From Pholiota molesta (Eukaryota; Basidiomycota; Agaricomycetes; Agaricales; Strophariaceae): a stretch of DNA of 64,000 nt. How positions within the stretch are numbered: the stretch's first letter is position 1; each line of letters starts with the position of its first letter. The translations under genes and the position numbers were made by a program. Under the pieces are notes generated by a model. It did not search any database. It had not been told where the DNA came from and saw only the letters and a list, made by a program, of their open reading frames with translations. The stretch spans positions 19,305 through 83,304 of the forward strand of contig JACGCK010000197.1 of NCBI GenBank assembly GCA_014925825.1, read 5' to 3'. Below, piece by piece: positions 39,255 through 49,667 of this stretch.

Positions 39255-39926
39255 AGAAATGAAATGGTCATGGAAGCAGTGAACGTTGTATTTTTGATTA
39301 TCTAGGAACATGATCTCCGCATCTATCGAGTTTGCGTTAGTGGTTGTAATTGAATATATGATAATGAACGCGTACTTTGTTTTATACTCCATTTACTTTG
39401 GTATACATTTCCAGACATGTCTGGCAAGAGTGTACCAGGAGTGAACATCAAGTATGTGTCGCCAATAGAATATACCGACTCAATCTGCTGCTTCGATGAA
39501 GAATCCTAGCCAATCTCATGCTCTGCCAAAAGCTGAGAACAAGTTCCAGGTTAAGGGTTACATCCATACTATACACCGCCGAATGGCAAACATGTGACTG
39601 AAACCTGGATTCGGTAACCTGCTGGGGACATACTCCCATGTGGCGATCAAAACCTGTCTCCAGCCTACGATCCGGCTAATAACACCATGTCGCCAGCTTG
39701 ACCTGACGATGATATGTCCCCGAAGCTGTGGACAGCTGAAGGTCCAGCTTTGACTCTCGGAATTTGCTGGCCATATTTTGCCCGGTTTTTTACTTATTGC
39801 TTGTTCATTCACAGATATGCCTCAGACAAATATAGATGATAACAATAACATGATGTATTCACAAAGTCAATTATACAGAATGGCTACTATTTCAGCTATG
39901 TACTTGCTTGCTAAAACCAAAACTAC
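39255..39926. other. Intergenic, no gene seen
   Basis: No convincing coding region in these 672 bp. Confidence 0.4.
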
Positions 39927-40725
39927 TTATTTCCGAGCAAATATGCCAGCAGTTGGACTCACTTCCTCAAGCAGACCAGATGCCAGCAAGCCCATCCTTT
40001 GAAATCCTATACCTGCATTCACTGTTCAATTGTTCAACCCAACACTAAATCAAAATAGAAAGCAGAGACTTACCATAGCGAGCTCCCCCAACTGTCCTTC
40101 CAGTCACAGATTGCCCTTGGTTCAGAACGACGGAGTTGTTCACGTCTAATGGGTACAGCTTCATCTTGTGTTTGGTTGAGGTGACGAAAACTTGATCACA
40201 GAGAGCAGAGAGTTGGGTTTGGGTCAGTGGAGCTGATGCGGAATGCGGGCAAGAATGAACTGCTCACCCGACGAAGACGACAAGGATGGATCCGGCATCA
40301 TATTCGATGCAAGTGTCAGGTCCCCGAACTATAATGAAAAGAAAGGCGGTCAGAAAGGGGGCACGCTAGCTGATTCATAAGGACAGAAAATCAGCCAGAG
40401 TCGGACACAAGCAGCAAGAACCGAAGTGAGAACACCCATGAGTGACGTGGCGCAGTGATTGTGTGGTTCTCCAGAAGTAGCAAGATAGCATAGCAGCCTC
40501 GCAATAGATAAGACAGATGTTCCCATGAATATGGATGGCAGGGGACCAGTGGAGGGCCAGAGCATGCCATGGAAGTAACAGTTGATGTCGACATTGAAAC
40601 GTTGAAGGAAGAACGACGCTTTGGTATTTGGTTGTGGTTGAAGTCACAAATAAACATCGGAGTTTGAATGACTTAGAGATGATTTTGAGAAAGTCAACGG
40701 CGCGGCCTTGCAGTGTTGAGCTCAT
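39927..40725 (-). CDS. Possible small multi-exon gene, unknown
   Basis: Splice-compatible pieces on the minus strand suggest a gene. An N-terminal piece MSSTLQGRAVDFLKII starts at 40725. There is a probable exon VRGPDTCIEYDAGSILVVFV (about 40265-40330), an exon VFVTSTKHKMKLYPLDVNN continuing to GRTVGGARY (about 40075-40190), and a last exon GIGFQRMGLLASGLLEE with stop at 39927-39929. The later exons join in frame with GT-AG ends. The join to the first piece is uncertain. I do not recognise the product. Confidence 0.3.
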
Positions 40726-41023
40726 GAATCATACTTTCCTGCCAATGTGATGATATGAGAGCAGTGACTATCTATGTATTGAAGTATTTTACAGTGAATC
40801 TACTGTCTACATAATGCAGTTTGCCTTTGAATGGAAATTACAACCTCAGGATATTCAAAGCTGTGGACCAAACCTGCGAGCAAGCTGGTGAGTCGCTGAA
40901 ATAGACCTGTACGGCATCAGGTAATAGGAACCTGGCTTTAATGCCGAACAAACATTGATCAATAGCTGTCAAGCGGAGTTTGACTCCAGATGCCATCAGG
41001 CTGGCGACCATTTGGCGGTGTAG
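40726..41023. other. Spacer, no gene seen
   Basis: About 300 bp with nothing recognised before the inverted-repeat element. Confidence 0.4.
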
Positions 41024-41711
41024 AGGACCCCCGACTTTTAGCCCAAATGTTACATCCCGATCCGGACAGATTTTGGCAATTTACGGCCGTCAGGCCGGAG
41101 GAAAAACGGACAGAAACTGGGCTTGAGAAGGTAAAATGGCCGTTAGGTCAGTTCCCAACAGTGGACAAGATTTCTAGAATAGACAAAGGCCAGTTCCTGT
41201 GTACGGACTGGGAGACTCGGTTGTTTGAGGTTCAAACCTTTTTTATATATAGGGTATTTCAGAGACTGACTTTGAAGTTTTCCACCGTCTAGATTCAAAG
41301 TTCAAATCGTAGACGGGCAGCAATGAAGGACGAATGAAGGAGGCAATGAAAATGTTCAGAAAGCGTAACATAGCCCGATTACTATGAAGTCACGTAAATC
41401 TACCTCTAATACATTATTGCAGCCTTATTTTCAATTCCTTTGCTTATTCCTTATGTTTTTCAATAAATTTCTGCTCTTCATGTGCCTCTGGAAGGCCGAA
41501 TCCATGACTCTAGTCGGATCGAACACAAGTCCGGACAAATTTTGGGATTTTGAGCGTCTAAAAGGCCGCATCCCAAATACCGGACAATTTTTTGGAATTT
41601 TGAGCAAGGCCATGCGCCATCCGGACAAATTTTTTGAAAATAGGCACGGACAGAAAATCGGAAATTTGACCTTTTAGGGATCTAACCTTTGGGGCAAAAG
41701 TCGGGGGTCCT
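41024..41711. mobile_element. Small terminal-inverted-repeat element
   Basis: The ends are inverted repeats of about 35 bp. The left end starts AGGACCCCCGACTTTTAGCC at 41024; the right end, read in reverse from 41711, starts AGGACCCCCGACTTTTGCCC. The similarity continues through CCAAATGTTACATCCC / CCAAAGGTTAGATCCC. Inside, TCCGGACARATTTT-type motifs recur at about 41061, 41530, 41579 and 41620. Total length is 688 bp with no transposase ORF, so it is a MITE-like, non-autonomous element. The flanking eight bases (CGGTGTAG / GCGTTTAG) match at only five positions, so the target duplication is not secure. Confidence 0.7.
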
Positions 41712-41940
41712 GCGTTTAGTGACTAGTCTAATTTTAAAACCGTTTACTAACCGTTTAGCGCGGCATCGGAGGGCCTACAACAGGCCTACAAACTCAATAC
41801 AAACTTGCCACAAACTCAAAAAGCCCATTTCGGCCCAAGTTATTGGATCTCACAAGATTTAACCTCGACTCGACGCCGACAAAAAATCAGTTTGGATTGA
41901 GCACGTATGTAGCTAGGAATAAGTCTTCGAAGTTACACCA
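41712..41940. other. 3' flank of membrane-protein gene
   Basis: Short spacer with nothing recognised. Confidence 0.4.
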
Positions 41941-43068
41941 CTACTCCTGAGGCTCAGCATCATCTGCAGCATTCGAAAATGGTGTCCTACGCTTTAAATT
42001 GGTGGACGACTCTTCCTGATTGTTAATAAGCACCCCCGTTTCTTCTTCAGCCTCGATTGGTTCGACTTCCGTTATCCTTTCGCCGGAATTAGAATCATTC
42101 GCTGGTGAATTTTGCTTGTTGCTCAGAGCTAGGGCAGCGTTAAACACCGAGTGCGCAGCAACAGCTAGAGTGAATAGCACATCGCGGATGGCTAACACGG
42201 CTGGAGTGGCCTCTTTCACTCCTTGAATGGCGTAGCTTTCAATGGTCTTCCAGTCTATTTCTGATATGTTCTCGGGATTTCCTTTCGGGAACTTGTCAAT
42301 CTGTCAAGCGCATGTTGAGAAAGATATCCTTTAAGTCAGCGAGAAACGAGCTTACGATGAACTTAGATACTACGTTCACACCCACAAGTAATCCTGTGGC
42401 CATCCCTGCCAATGGAACAGTGGCGAGAAGGACAATTAGTAATTTGCAGGTAACTGAATTCTGATCAATTCAGAGGAGCACATCCTACATGGAACATGAC
42501 TCACAAGATATCAGTTTTTCAACTACTACGAAAATTATGCGGACTGAAAAGGTAAGAATCGACCAAATGATGCGATCGATGAGATTGATGAGAACTGCGA
42601 CCGGGAGAACGCTATACATAATGACAAAGGAAGTCTCAAGGGTTAGTTATCCATTCGATTGCTTTCAATTAAGGCGGGATACTCACAAGAAGGTGGCGAT
42701 TAAGAAAAACGCGAGTAAAGCAGGCGTGGCCACCACAGCCTTTGTGTCGAAGATCAGACGATAGGAGAATAGAAGAACAACGAAGGCTGACTGACCGCTA
42801 CCCGAGGATTGGTATCGCATATTTCGAGGAATGTCTTGATCGAAGGCTTGATGACTTCTTCAATCACCCTATAACAAACAAAGCCTCGAATTTAGCTGTA
42901 TTCCTGTATGGAAATAAATTTAACAACTACATACATAGCAGTATAATTCCTTGTCGTCGAGATACCGTGCTGTATTTTGGAATGTGCACCCTCAGAAGGT
43001 GGCGCAGTTTCCGGTTGGGGTGAAGGTGTGACCAGTGGCGATGGAGGAAGTGGTGTGGTGTCGGACAT
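41941..43068 (-). CDS. Multi-span membrane protein, unknown function
   Basis: Begins MSDTTPLPPSPLVTPSPQP at 43066-43068 with a Pro/Ser-rich cytosolic-looking start. An in-frame ATG at 43164 could extend it. Later exons encode VIEEVIKPSIKTFLEICD and then four hydrophobic stretches: PALLAFFLIATFFVLPVAVL, IIWSILTFSVRIIFVVV, LLIVLLATVPLAGMATGLLV and AIRDVLFTLAVAAHSV. The tail is acidic and Ser/Asn-rich, ending AEPQE, TAG at 41941-41943. All introns (about 42945-42866, 42796-42759, 42687-42618, 42506-42452 and 42354-42309) have usable GT-AG ends and the frame is intact. I cannot assign a family. The profile suggests a small organelle or ER membrane protein. Confidence 0.6.
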
Positions 43069-44670
43069 TGGCTTTGATGTAGACGAGATTCTTGTTGATG
43101 ATATCGGTGTAATATCTCGCGCCCATAGTTCTATCTTTATAGAGATCTTCGTGGATGTGAACACGTCGTTGTAAACACGTCGTTGCTGCGCTCTCGCAGC
43201 ATCGCCACGTTAGGTAGCCGTGTCGAGGTCCAGGCTATGCATCAATCACAATGATCAGGTAAGTACTGCATGTCGTGAACATAACTTAATTTCGCAAACA
43301 GAAACAGACGAACCACTTTCAGTTAATCAAGCCTGTGCTCATGCCATTAGCGTCTTTCGGAATTTCATTCCAAGTCCACCTTCAACGTTTCAACGACATA
43401 TTGGTTTGATGCAGAGTGTCGGATTCTTCCGTGGTGCTGATAGCGGCAATTGAATCGGAGAGCAAAGGAAGCCATGTAGGTGCTGTGCTCCCCAAGCGCA
43501 CGCCGTCACCTTGTCATCACTCTAAAACTTGCTTAACTCAAAAAAAATCTACTTATACTTATAGACATTGATGTCATTATTGCTCTATACCTGGTCTGTG
43601 CCTTCGGAGCGAATTAAGGAAGATATTCCGAAGGGAAGATATTCTATTTTTGAACGTTATACATCCGACACCGAAAAATCGTGGATATTCAACGTTAGGT
43701 CTCGACTTCAACGATAACCTGATATCACATCGAGCTTCTAGGTGAGCTTCCTTTGTGAAATATCTAGTTGTTCAAAGTACTCATCTGTAAGGTCACTGAA
43801 TGCGTTACCCATTGTTGGTAGTCTAAACCTCTGAGCTGGGGAAGGCTGGGGGGCGATTCAGTACTCAAGATTACGCCGCCAGTCTGCATCTGAGAATCTT
43901 TGTCAATTAAAGCCTACCGAAGCTTTCGAAGTTCATCAAAGTTAGGTGAGTATAGATTCTACGCAAACAAGCGCTTTATGGCGCTTTCAAACGCACTCAA
44001 TTCTTCTACCATCCAAAACGCATCAATTACCTGGTTGATTTTCGGAATGGTGTCTTTAGACGGTATTGGCACCGAGCACATGGTTAGATTCAAGAACAAC
44101 TTTCCATTTTGCGGGGAAACAGCAAACTATGTCGACAGAGGTTGACAGTATGTTGAAGTGGATCGGCTCGTCGCTGTTTGGTCGCTGTTTAGGGTTACTC
44201 ACATGTTCTTGCACGAAGGCCGGATTTGTTGCCCTTCTACTATTATGTCATCTCAAATGGATCCAGCATCTCGCAGATTATTCCCCGAGTTCAGGACTAC
44301 TAATATATGAAAAATTTCTCAGATATTTCCTCTCACCCATTTTCTCCTCCTTGGCTTCTTTGAAGTCTCGTTTGATATCTCCTAGTTCACTGTCGTTGGA
44401 ATGCTCCCGGCTATCCGACTTGCATCCGTTCTTTTCCCCCTCGGTTGAAGACAAGGTCATGCAGTAGAATGGCCTCGCCCCATCCCGAGTATTTTCCTCG
44501 TCACTCTCTTGTTCATCTCGGAACATTGTCGCGGGACTACTACTAGCGCTGCTTCGCATATGACGCCTCTCCCGAAGTAACGCGCAATGTGGGTTCCGTA
44601 GGCGCATAAAACTGGCGTATTCTCTCTGCTTCAAGGCCAAGGCTCCCCGATCATTTCCATCGCTTCCCAC
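43069..44670. other. Intergenic, 1.6 kb, no supported gene
   Basis: Several short ORFs exist but none has recognisable content. A 130-codon minus-strand ORF (44278-44670) abuts the GH131 start codon head to head. Its Ser/Glu/Arg-rich translation is not convincing. Confidence 0.4.
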
Positions 44671-45964
44671 TATGAAGTCTGCGTTCGCTTTGTTAGCTCT
44701 TTCGGTCGCCCGCGTTCAGGCCGGAACGATCCTATGGAGTGGATTCTTCAACTCGTCCAGCACGGTCGCTAACTTCGACCAATGTCGGTTGATGTGTATC
44801 CTGAGCCTGATCTGGTCTCACGCTTATTTACTGTAGGGTCGTGGTCTAACCAAATCGCACCTTGGCAATGGTACATCCACGGTAGTGGTGCCACAAGTGA
44901 ATACCTCGGTCTGTCTTCCAGCTTCAAGAACCCTGCCGATACTACCGATGCTCAAGGTCTTCGAACGACCATCGTCAGTACCGTTAATAGCATCTACTAC
45001 GTTACTTAACAAATTATTCCGTAGGACGGAACTGCTTTCTGGAATGGTCAAACCATGGAACGTACGGAGGTTATCCCTCAAACTAGTGCAAACCTGGGCA
45101 CTGGTCACCTCTACTACCACTTCTCGTTGTCAACCTCTTCGACTAATGCCCCTAACCCCGGCTTCGAGCACCAAATTGCTTTGTGAGAGGTGTTTCTTCT
45201 TATCAAGAGCAATTACTGAAAAAGTCGCATCTGCGTAGCTTCGAGAGTCACTTCACCGAAATCAAGTTCGGTTTGATCTCTGGTGAAGCCGGAACCACCG
45301 ACCCCCTCTTGCGCTGGGACATTGGCGGGGTCTCGCAATGGACTACCACCCTTACCGCCAACACCTGGTATAACTTTGCCTACGACATCGACTTCAGTGG
45401 ATCAACTGTCGGACTGTGGTTCTCCACCGGATCCAGCCCCCTCACCCAGATCGTCGCCAACAAAGCTGCCAGTCCCTCCACCAACTCTGCCGATTGGCAC
45501 ATCGGTGTCCTTCGTCTCCCCAATGGAGGTACCAACGCTGCGGCCGAGGACTGGTTCTGGTCCGGTATTTTCATTGAACAAGCGCCCATCACCACCAGCA
45601 TTGCCGGTCCCAACGCAGGATCTGCACCTTCAGGCACCACCACCGCTGTTCCTACCACGACCACCACTCCTACCACGACTTCTCCCACGCCCACCACTAC
45701 GCCTCCTACCACCACTACTCCTGCAGGCCCCACTCAGACTCAATGGGGACAATGTGGTGGTACCGGATATACGTGAGTCGATTTATTATGATGTATTTAG
45801 TGACCGACGAACGAACGCATATGCTCTACAGAGGCCCGACTGTTTGTGCTGCTTCATTCAAGTGTGTTTCCGTCTCTCCTCCATACTACTACCAGGTATG
45901 CTTGCACTTTCACGCGCGGAGTTCTCGTGTGCTAACTTGATTCCTATCTGCGCAGTGCCAATAG
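44671..45964 (+). CDS. GH131 beta-glucanase with C-terminal CBM1
   Basis: A secreted glycoside hydrolase of family 131, active on beta-1,3/1,4/1,6-glucans in characterised fungi. A signal peptide, MKSAFALLALSVARVQA, is cut before GTILWSGFF. The catalytic domain shows WSWSNQIAPWQWYIHGSG, SSFKNPADT, FWNGQTMERTEVIPQTS, LYYHFS, EHQIAFFESHFTEIKFG, LLRWDIGG and DWFWSGIFIEQ. A Thr/Pro linker (about 45630-45735) leads to a fungal cellulose-binding CBM1 with four cysteines: GQCGGTGYTGPTVC, then KC and the terminal QCQ. Exons are 44671-44783, 44837-44973, 45025-45182, 45239-45772, one of about 64 bp, and a last exon of only nine bases including the stop. The frame is intact. Confidence 0.93.
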
Positions 45965-46482
45965 ACGACTCGTTTGAGGCTTCGGAAAAGGTGGAACCTG
46001 AAAGGTCGATTCTTCGTCATGTAATTCGCTCACGGGTATGTTTTTGGAAACAAAATATTATTATTTGTGCTCGAATATGCCAAATACGTCGTTGGAATCA
46101 TGATCAGAGGAGCTGTTGATCGCTGTCCACCCAAATGATTGATAGGAGCCAGCCAGCCAGGCTTCCCGAGTTTCAAATTACAGGCCCAGATCTCGTGAAC
46201 ACACTTTCGTTCCCTGAGGCGCCTTCCAAGGTGTATTGAGTCCAACTGAAGACAACGATGAAAACCCTGCACGTCTATGACCAGCGCAATTTGAGAGAGT
46301 TCTCAAGTTCGTTCTTTAACATTGCAGCTCATTATGTACATTATCTGGAGTAATTGCTCATGATAACTGCAGGGCTTTTATTTTGCTCACCATATTTGAT
46401 ATCAACATTTTGCCATGCAGTTTGAATAATTTTGGAAATTCCATTCAAACCTTTATTTAATAAGGCCGTCTGTTTCCACAAA
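45965..46482. other. Convergent 3' flanks, no gene
   Basis: 518 bp between the convergent GH131 and hydratase genes; nothing recognised. Confidence 0.5.
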
Positions 46483-47723
46483 CTACAACTTAGCGCCACT
46501 CTTAGTGAGCAGATACGCGACTCCACCGCCCAGCACAACTTTTCCGGTCGTGAGGTTTTTGGTCTCGAACGCGACCTCCGTGGTGCCGTTAGGGCCCTTG
46601 CCGACTTCCCAGATGCTCGTCTGCAGCTTGTCTCCGGGCTTAACGGGAGCAGTGAAGCGAACGCCAAAGTACTTCAGTGAGTTGGGGTCGTTCTTGCCGG
46701 CAGTCTTGAGCACAGCGCGCGCAGCGAAGCCGAATGTCGAGAGCCCATGGAGAATGACGCCTCCAAAGCCGGCGCCCTGGCCGATTTTGGGGTCGATGTG
46801 GAGCGGGTTGTAGTCGCCGCTCAGGCGGAAAACAATAGCTTGTTCAGGCGTGGTCTGTTCCTCGACGACGTAGTCGGCCTTGCGGTTTTTGGGGATAGGC
46901 TTGCCCTGTGGAGGACCCGCAATGAATTTGGAGAATTTATCGCCAGTGGCCTTGGCTCCGAGATTGAATGATGAAGACTAGGGCAAGTGTGAGCAATATT
47001 CCACGAGATTATATGTATTGTACGTACATATAGCTTTGCGTAAGGAACGCCCTTGGGATCTACAAGAGTGTTCTCAGCAGTCAAGATGATTCCGCTCTCT
47101 GTTCAAGGCTTAGTTATCTCTCCGAAGCGGTAACAGACACAACGCACTGTTCTCGACGACACCGGTGTATCGCGTCTTCCATGTCCAGCCGTCGCCGCTA
47201 ACGAGAGGGAGGGGCTTGATTATTTCAATAGATTGGGTAGCGTGAACCTGTCAAATACCAATAAGAGCTTGCAGCAAGGCATCATGAATTCGACATACGA
47301 CGCGGTTGGGGTTGAGCTTGGGAAGACCTGGCACAGGACGGCCCTTAATGCGATCAGCGAACACGTTCACATCACTGTCGGCGCCTTTTAGCTGGAGTAC
47401 AACGGGGTATGTTGGAATGGCAGAGAAGTTGGGGTCTGGAATGGTGTTATTATGGCGTTATAGTCCCCATTTGCGGAGTAGCTCACCAAGTTCTGCAAAG
47501 CGCTAGCATCAGTCGTGTTCTACGGTTAAGAAGCTGAAATACACACCATAGATATATTGGAATTCGTCATTTTTGGCACCAACACCAACAGCATAGGTGA
47601 GGAGATCACGTTTGTTCCAGGAGACCTACCGCTTGTCAGTGGTCTTACAATGCGTACATCAATTCATCTTACTGGCTTGTCTTCGAGGGTATATCCCACG
47701 ACTTGCGAAAGGTCTACAGACAT
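46483..47723 (-). CDS. Peroxisomal MaoC-like enoyl-CoA hydratase 2
   Basis: Double-hotdog (R)-specific 2-enoyl-CoA hydratase, like the hydratase-2 part of fungal multifunctional enzyme 2 in peroxisomal beta-oxidation. It starts MSVDLSQVVGYTLEDKP at 47721-47723. The N-terminal half has RDLLTYAVGVGAKNDEFQYI and PTYPVVLQLKG. The C-terminal half has the hydratase-2 signature FRLSGDYNPLHIDP and GGVILHGLSTFG, which carry the catalytic Asp and His. It ends SGAKL, a type 1 peroxisomal targeting signal variant (AKL). One exon is only six bases, AACTTG on the minus strand at 47487-47492; it is needed to join TAT-G to AC-CCC and produce YELDPNF. Here the hydratase is a stand-alone protein. The frame is intact. 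Confidence 0.92.
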
Positions 47724-47987
47724 GATAGTGGTGGTATGTGTGAAAGGAGGGGGCCAGGGAGAACGCGCTTAGCGAAACTCTGGTACGCAGATATAAATAA
47801 GAATCACGCTGTCCGGCCACTCCGGCAAACTCGTTCCCGTTAGTAATTGCCTCTACCCCAGACAGCCCCAGATTCTTTGGTCTAATATAGCTTGCGCAGA
47901 ATCCAAAAAAAGGATACAACTGTATTTTCATTGAACATACACAGGTCGTAAATATATAAATTTAACAGAAAATGCAAAGTCTCGTGT
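47724..47987. other. Spacer between hydratase and b5 reductase
   Basis: 264 bp, same-strand genes, nothing else recognised. Confidence 0.4.
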
Positions 47988-49099
47988 TTAAAATTTGAAG
48001 ACCTATACGAACGGTCAACATTCAAAGTAGAAGGTTGGCGTCGAGCTCTCACCTGTCCTTCCGAATAACCCAATTCTTTGAGAATACCGCCGAAGGCACC
48101 CTGTTTCGGGCCATCCTTCGCACCGGCGAGTGAAGCAACCTGAGGAGGCGGTCCTATAAGAGGTTGTTTAGCTATGTAGTTCACAGTTGCACAGCAAATT
48201 GCAATTAATTTCTTACCGCAGACAAATATTTGATATTGGTAGAAGGAGCGCCGACGTATTGCTTGATATGCTTAGCTGAGATATATCCAGAGTGACCAGT
48301 CCATTGCTCGGTTGGTTGATCGACAAGGTAGATGACCTCGAACGTCTCGGGGAATTGGGTCTTCAGCGCGTCGAGTTCTTCACGGAGAAGAATATCTTTC
48401 TCGCTAATGTTCGAATAGAGAAGTTTAAATTTCGTCGTGTTTGCCTTATCTACTAGGGCATGTGTCAGGACCTGATAGAATGGGGCACTGTGGTTGAATA
48501 TTTTAGGAAGTGTAGCTAAACTGAAAGGCTGCAGACGTACATGCCAGTTCCTCCTCCGATAAATGCCACTTCCTCGAATTCGTTGACTGTGTAATCAAAT
48601 CAATAGATGCCAGCAAAATGACGTCAAACGGGCTTACTCTTATAGGGGAATTTGGCGATGGGACCTTTAATAGACAGAGTATCACCCTCCTGCAGAAATT
48701 GTTGTAAAGACCAGACTTGACAGCTATAATTTGCAATCTCACCTTCAGCGAATGGATATGTTTGGACACATTTCCGGCTTCATAACGCTTGACTAGAAGC
48801 GTAAGCTCCCCAGGTGTATCAGGGGCAGATATTGGAGTGTAAGGCCTGATGATAGGTTTGCCTTCATTGTCCTTCAAAGCTTCCGCATCGCTCGATTTCA
48901 CGACGACGCAGGAAGCAACGGAGATGCCTGATGTCTGATTGTCAGGCAACTCGAACGTGAATCTGTGTGCTTTATAAGTTATAAGGTTAATATTTGGAGC
49001 ATGTGTACAGACATACTTGGAGGCGTTGTGGTTGTATGGAACGATCTTTTTTATCTTGAAGGCAATGAAGTTCTGGGGATCAAGAGGACCTTCGGACAT
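47988..49099 (-). CDS. NADH-cytochrome b5 reductase
   Basis: FAD flavoprotein that passes electrons from NADH to cytochrome b5 for lipid desaturation and sterol synthesis. The start at 49097-49099 gives MSEGPLDPQNFIAFKIKKI with no membrane anchor, so it resembles the catalytic core of Cbr1/Mcr1. Motifs are the FAD site RPYTPIS (about 48840), GELTLLVKRYEAGNVSKHI, GDTLSIKGPIAKFPYK, the NADH site GGGTGIAPFYQ, and CGPPPQV with a spliced C-terminus EGQVFKF. One frame break near 48226, in the exon before CGPPP, is healed by adding one A. Introns are GT-AG. The missing anchor may mean a soluble isoform or an unrecognised upstream exon. Confidence 0.9.
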
Positions 49100-49667
49100 G
49101 GTGAATGATGTTGGGGATAATTATCAACCTAAGAGATGAGTTCGTTAGAATTGCACTCCTTTATATACTTATCTCCAGATTGTTATCTCCAAGTTATCTC
49201 AATGGATGACAACAGATTTTGCGCAGTCGCATAATGTGATGCTCAAATTGCGAACTACGGAGTCCGGACAAACGCTTTGATGGTCAGCATTATTCATCCG
49301 ATGCTTCTTCAATATGTCTCATGAGAACTTTTACCAAGCAAAGAAAATTGTGACAACTGTAGTCAAGTTACAAAGTGTTATAAAGTACTCATCTGATTCT
49401 GAATCCCGATTCTGAAAGGATGAGGCAAGACGACGAAAGAGAGTTTACTCATGTTGACTCCAGTGTCCAATCAGGTACAAGATCAAAAGTTAATTTACCA
49501 AATAGGAAATGATCAATTACCACGTGCATCCCTGAGCTCACGTGATCGTTCATCGTGTACGTTTCGGACGCGATCGTCGATCGAGTCTTTGTTCAACGTT
49601 CATCTTGAGCTCCTTTCAACATCTTTTCTGCTTCAAACAAAGAAACACCTACCTGCAATAGATAAAG
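49100..49667. other. Divergent promoter region
   Basis: 568 bp between divergent b5 reductase and SNF2 genes. No additional gene is seen. Confidence 0.45.

Noticed and set aside
44278..44670. 130-codon minus-strand ORF head to head with GH131
   Set aside because: The translation is low-complexity (Ser/Glu/Arg), has no recognised motif and overlaps the promoter of a clear gene.
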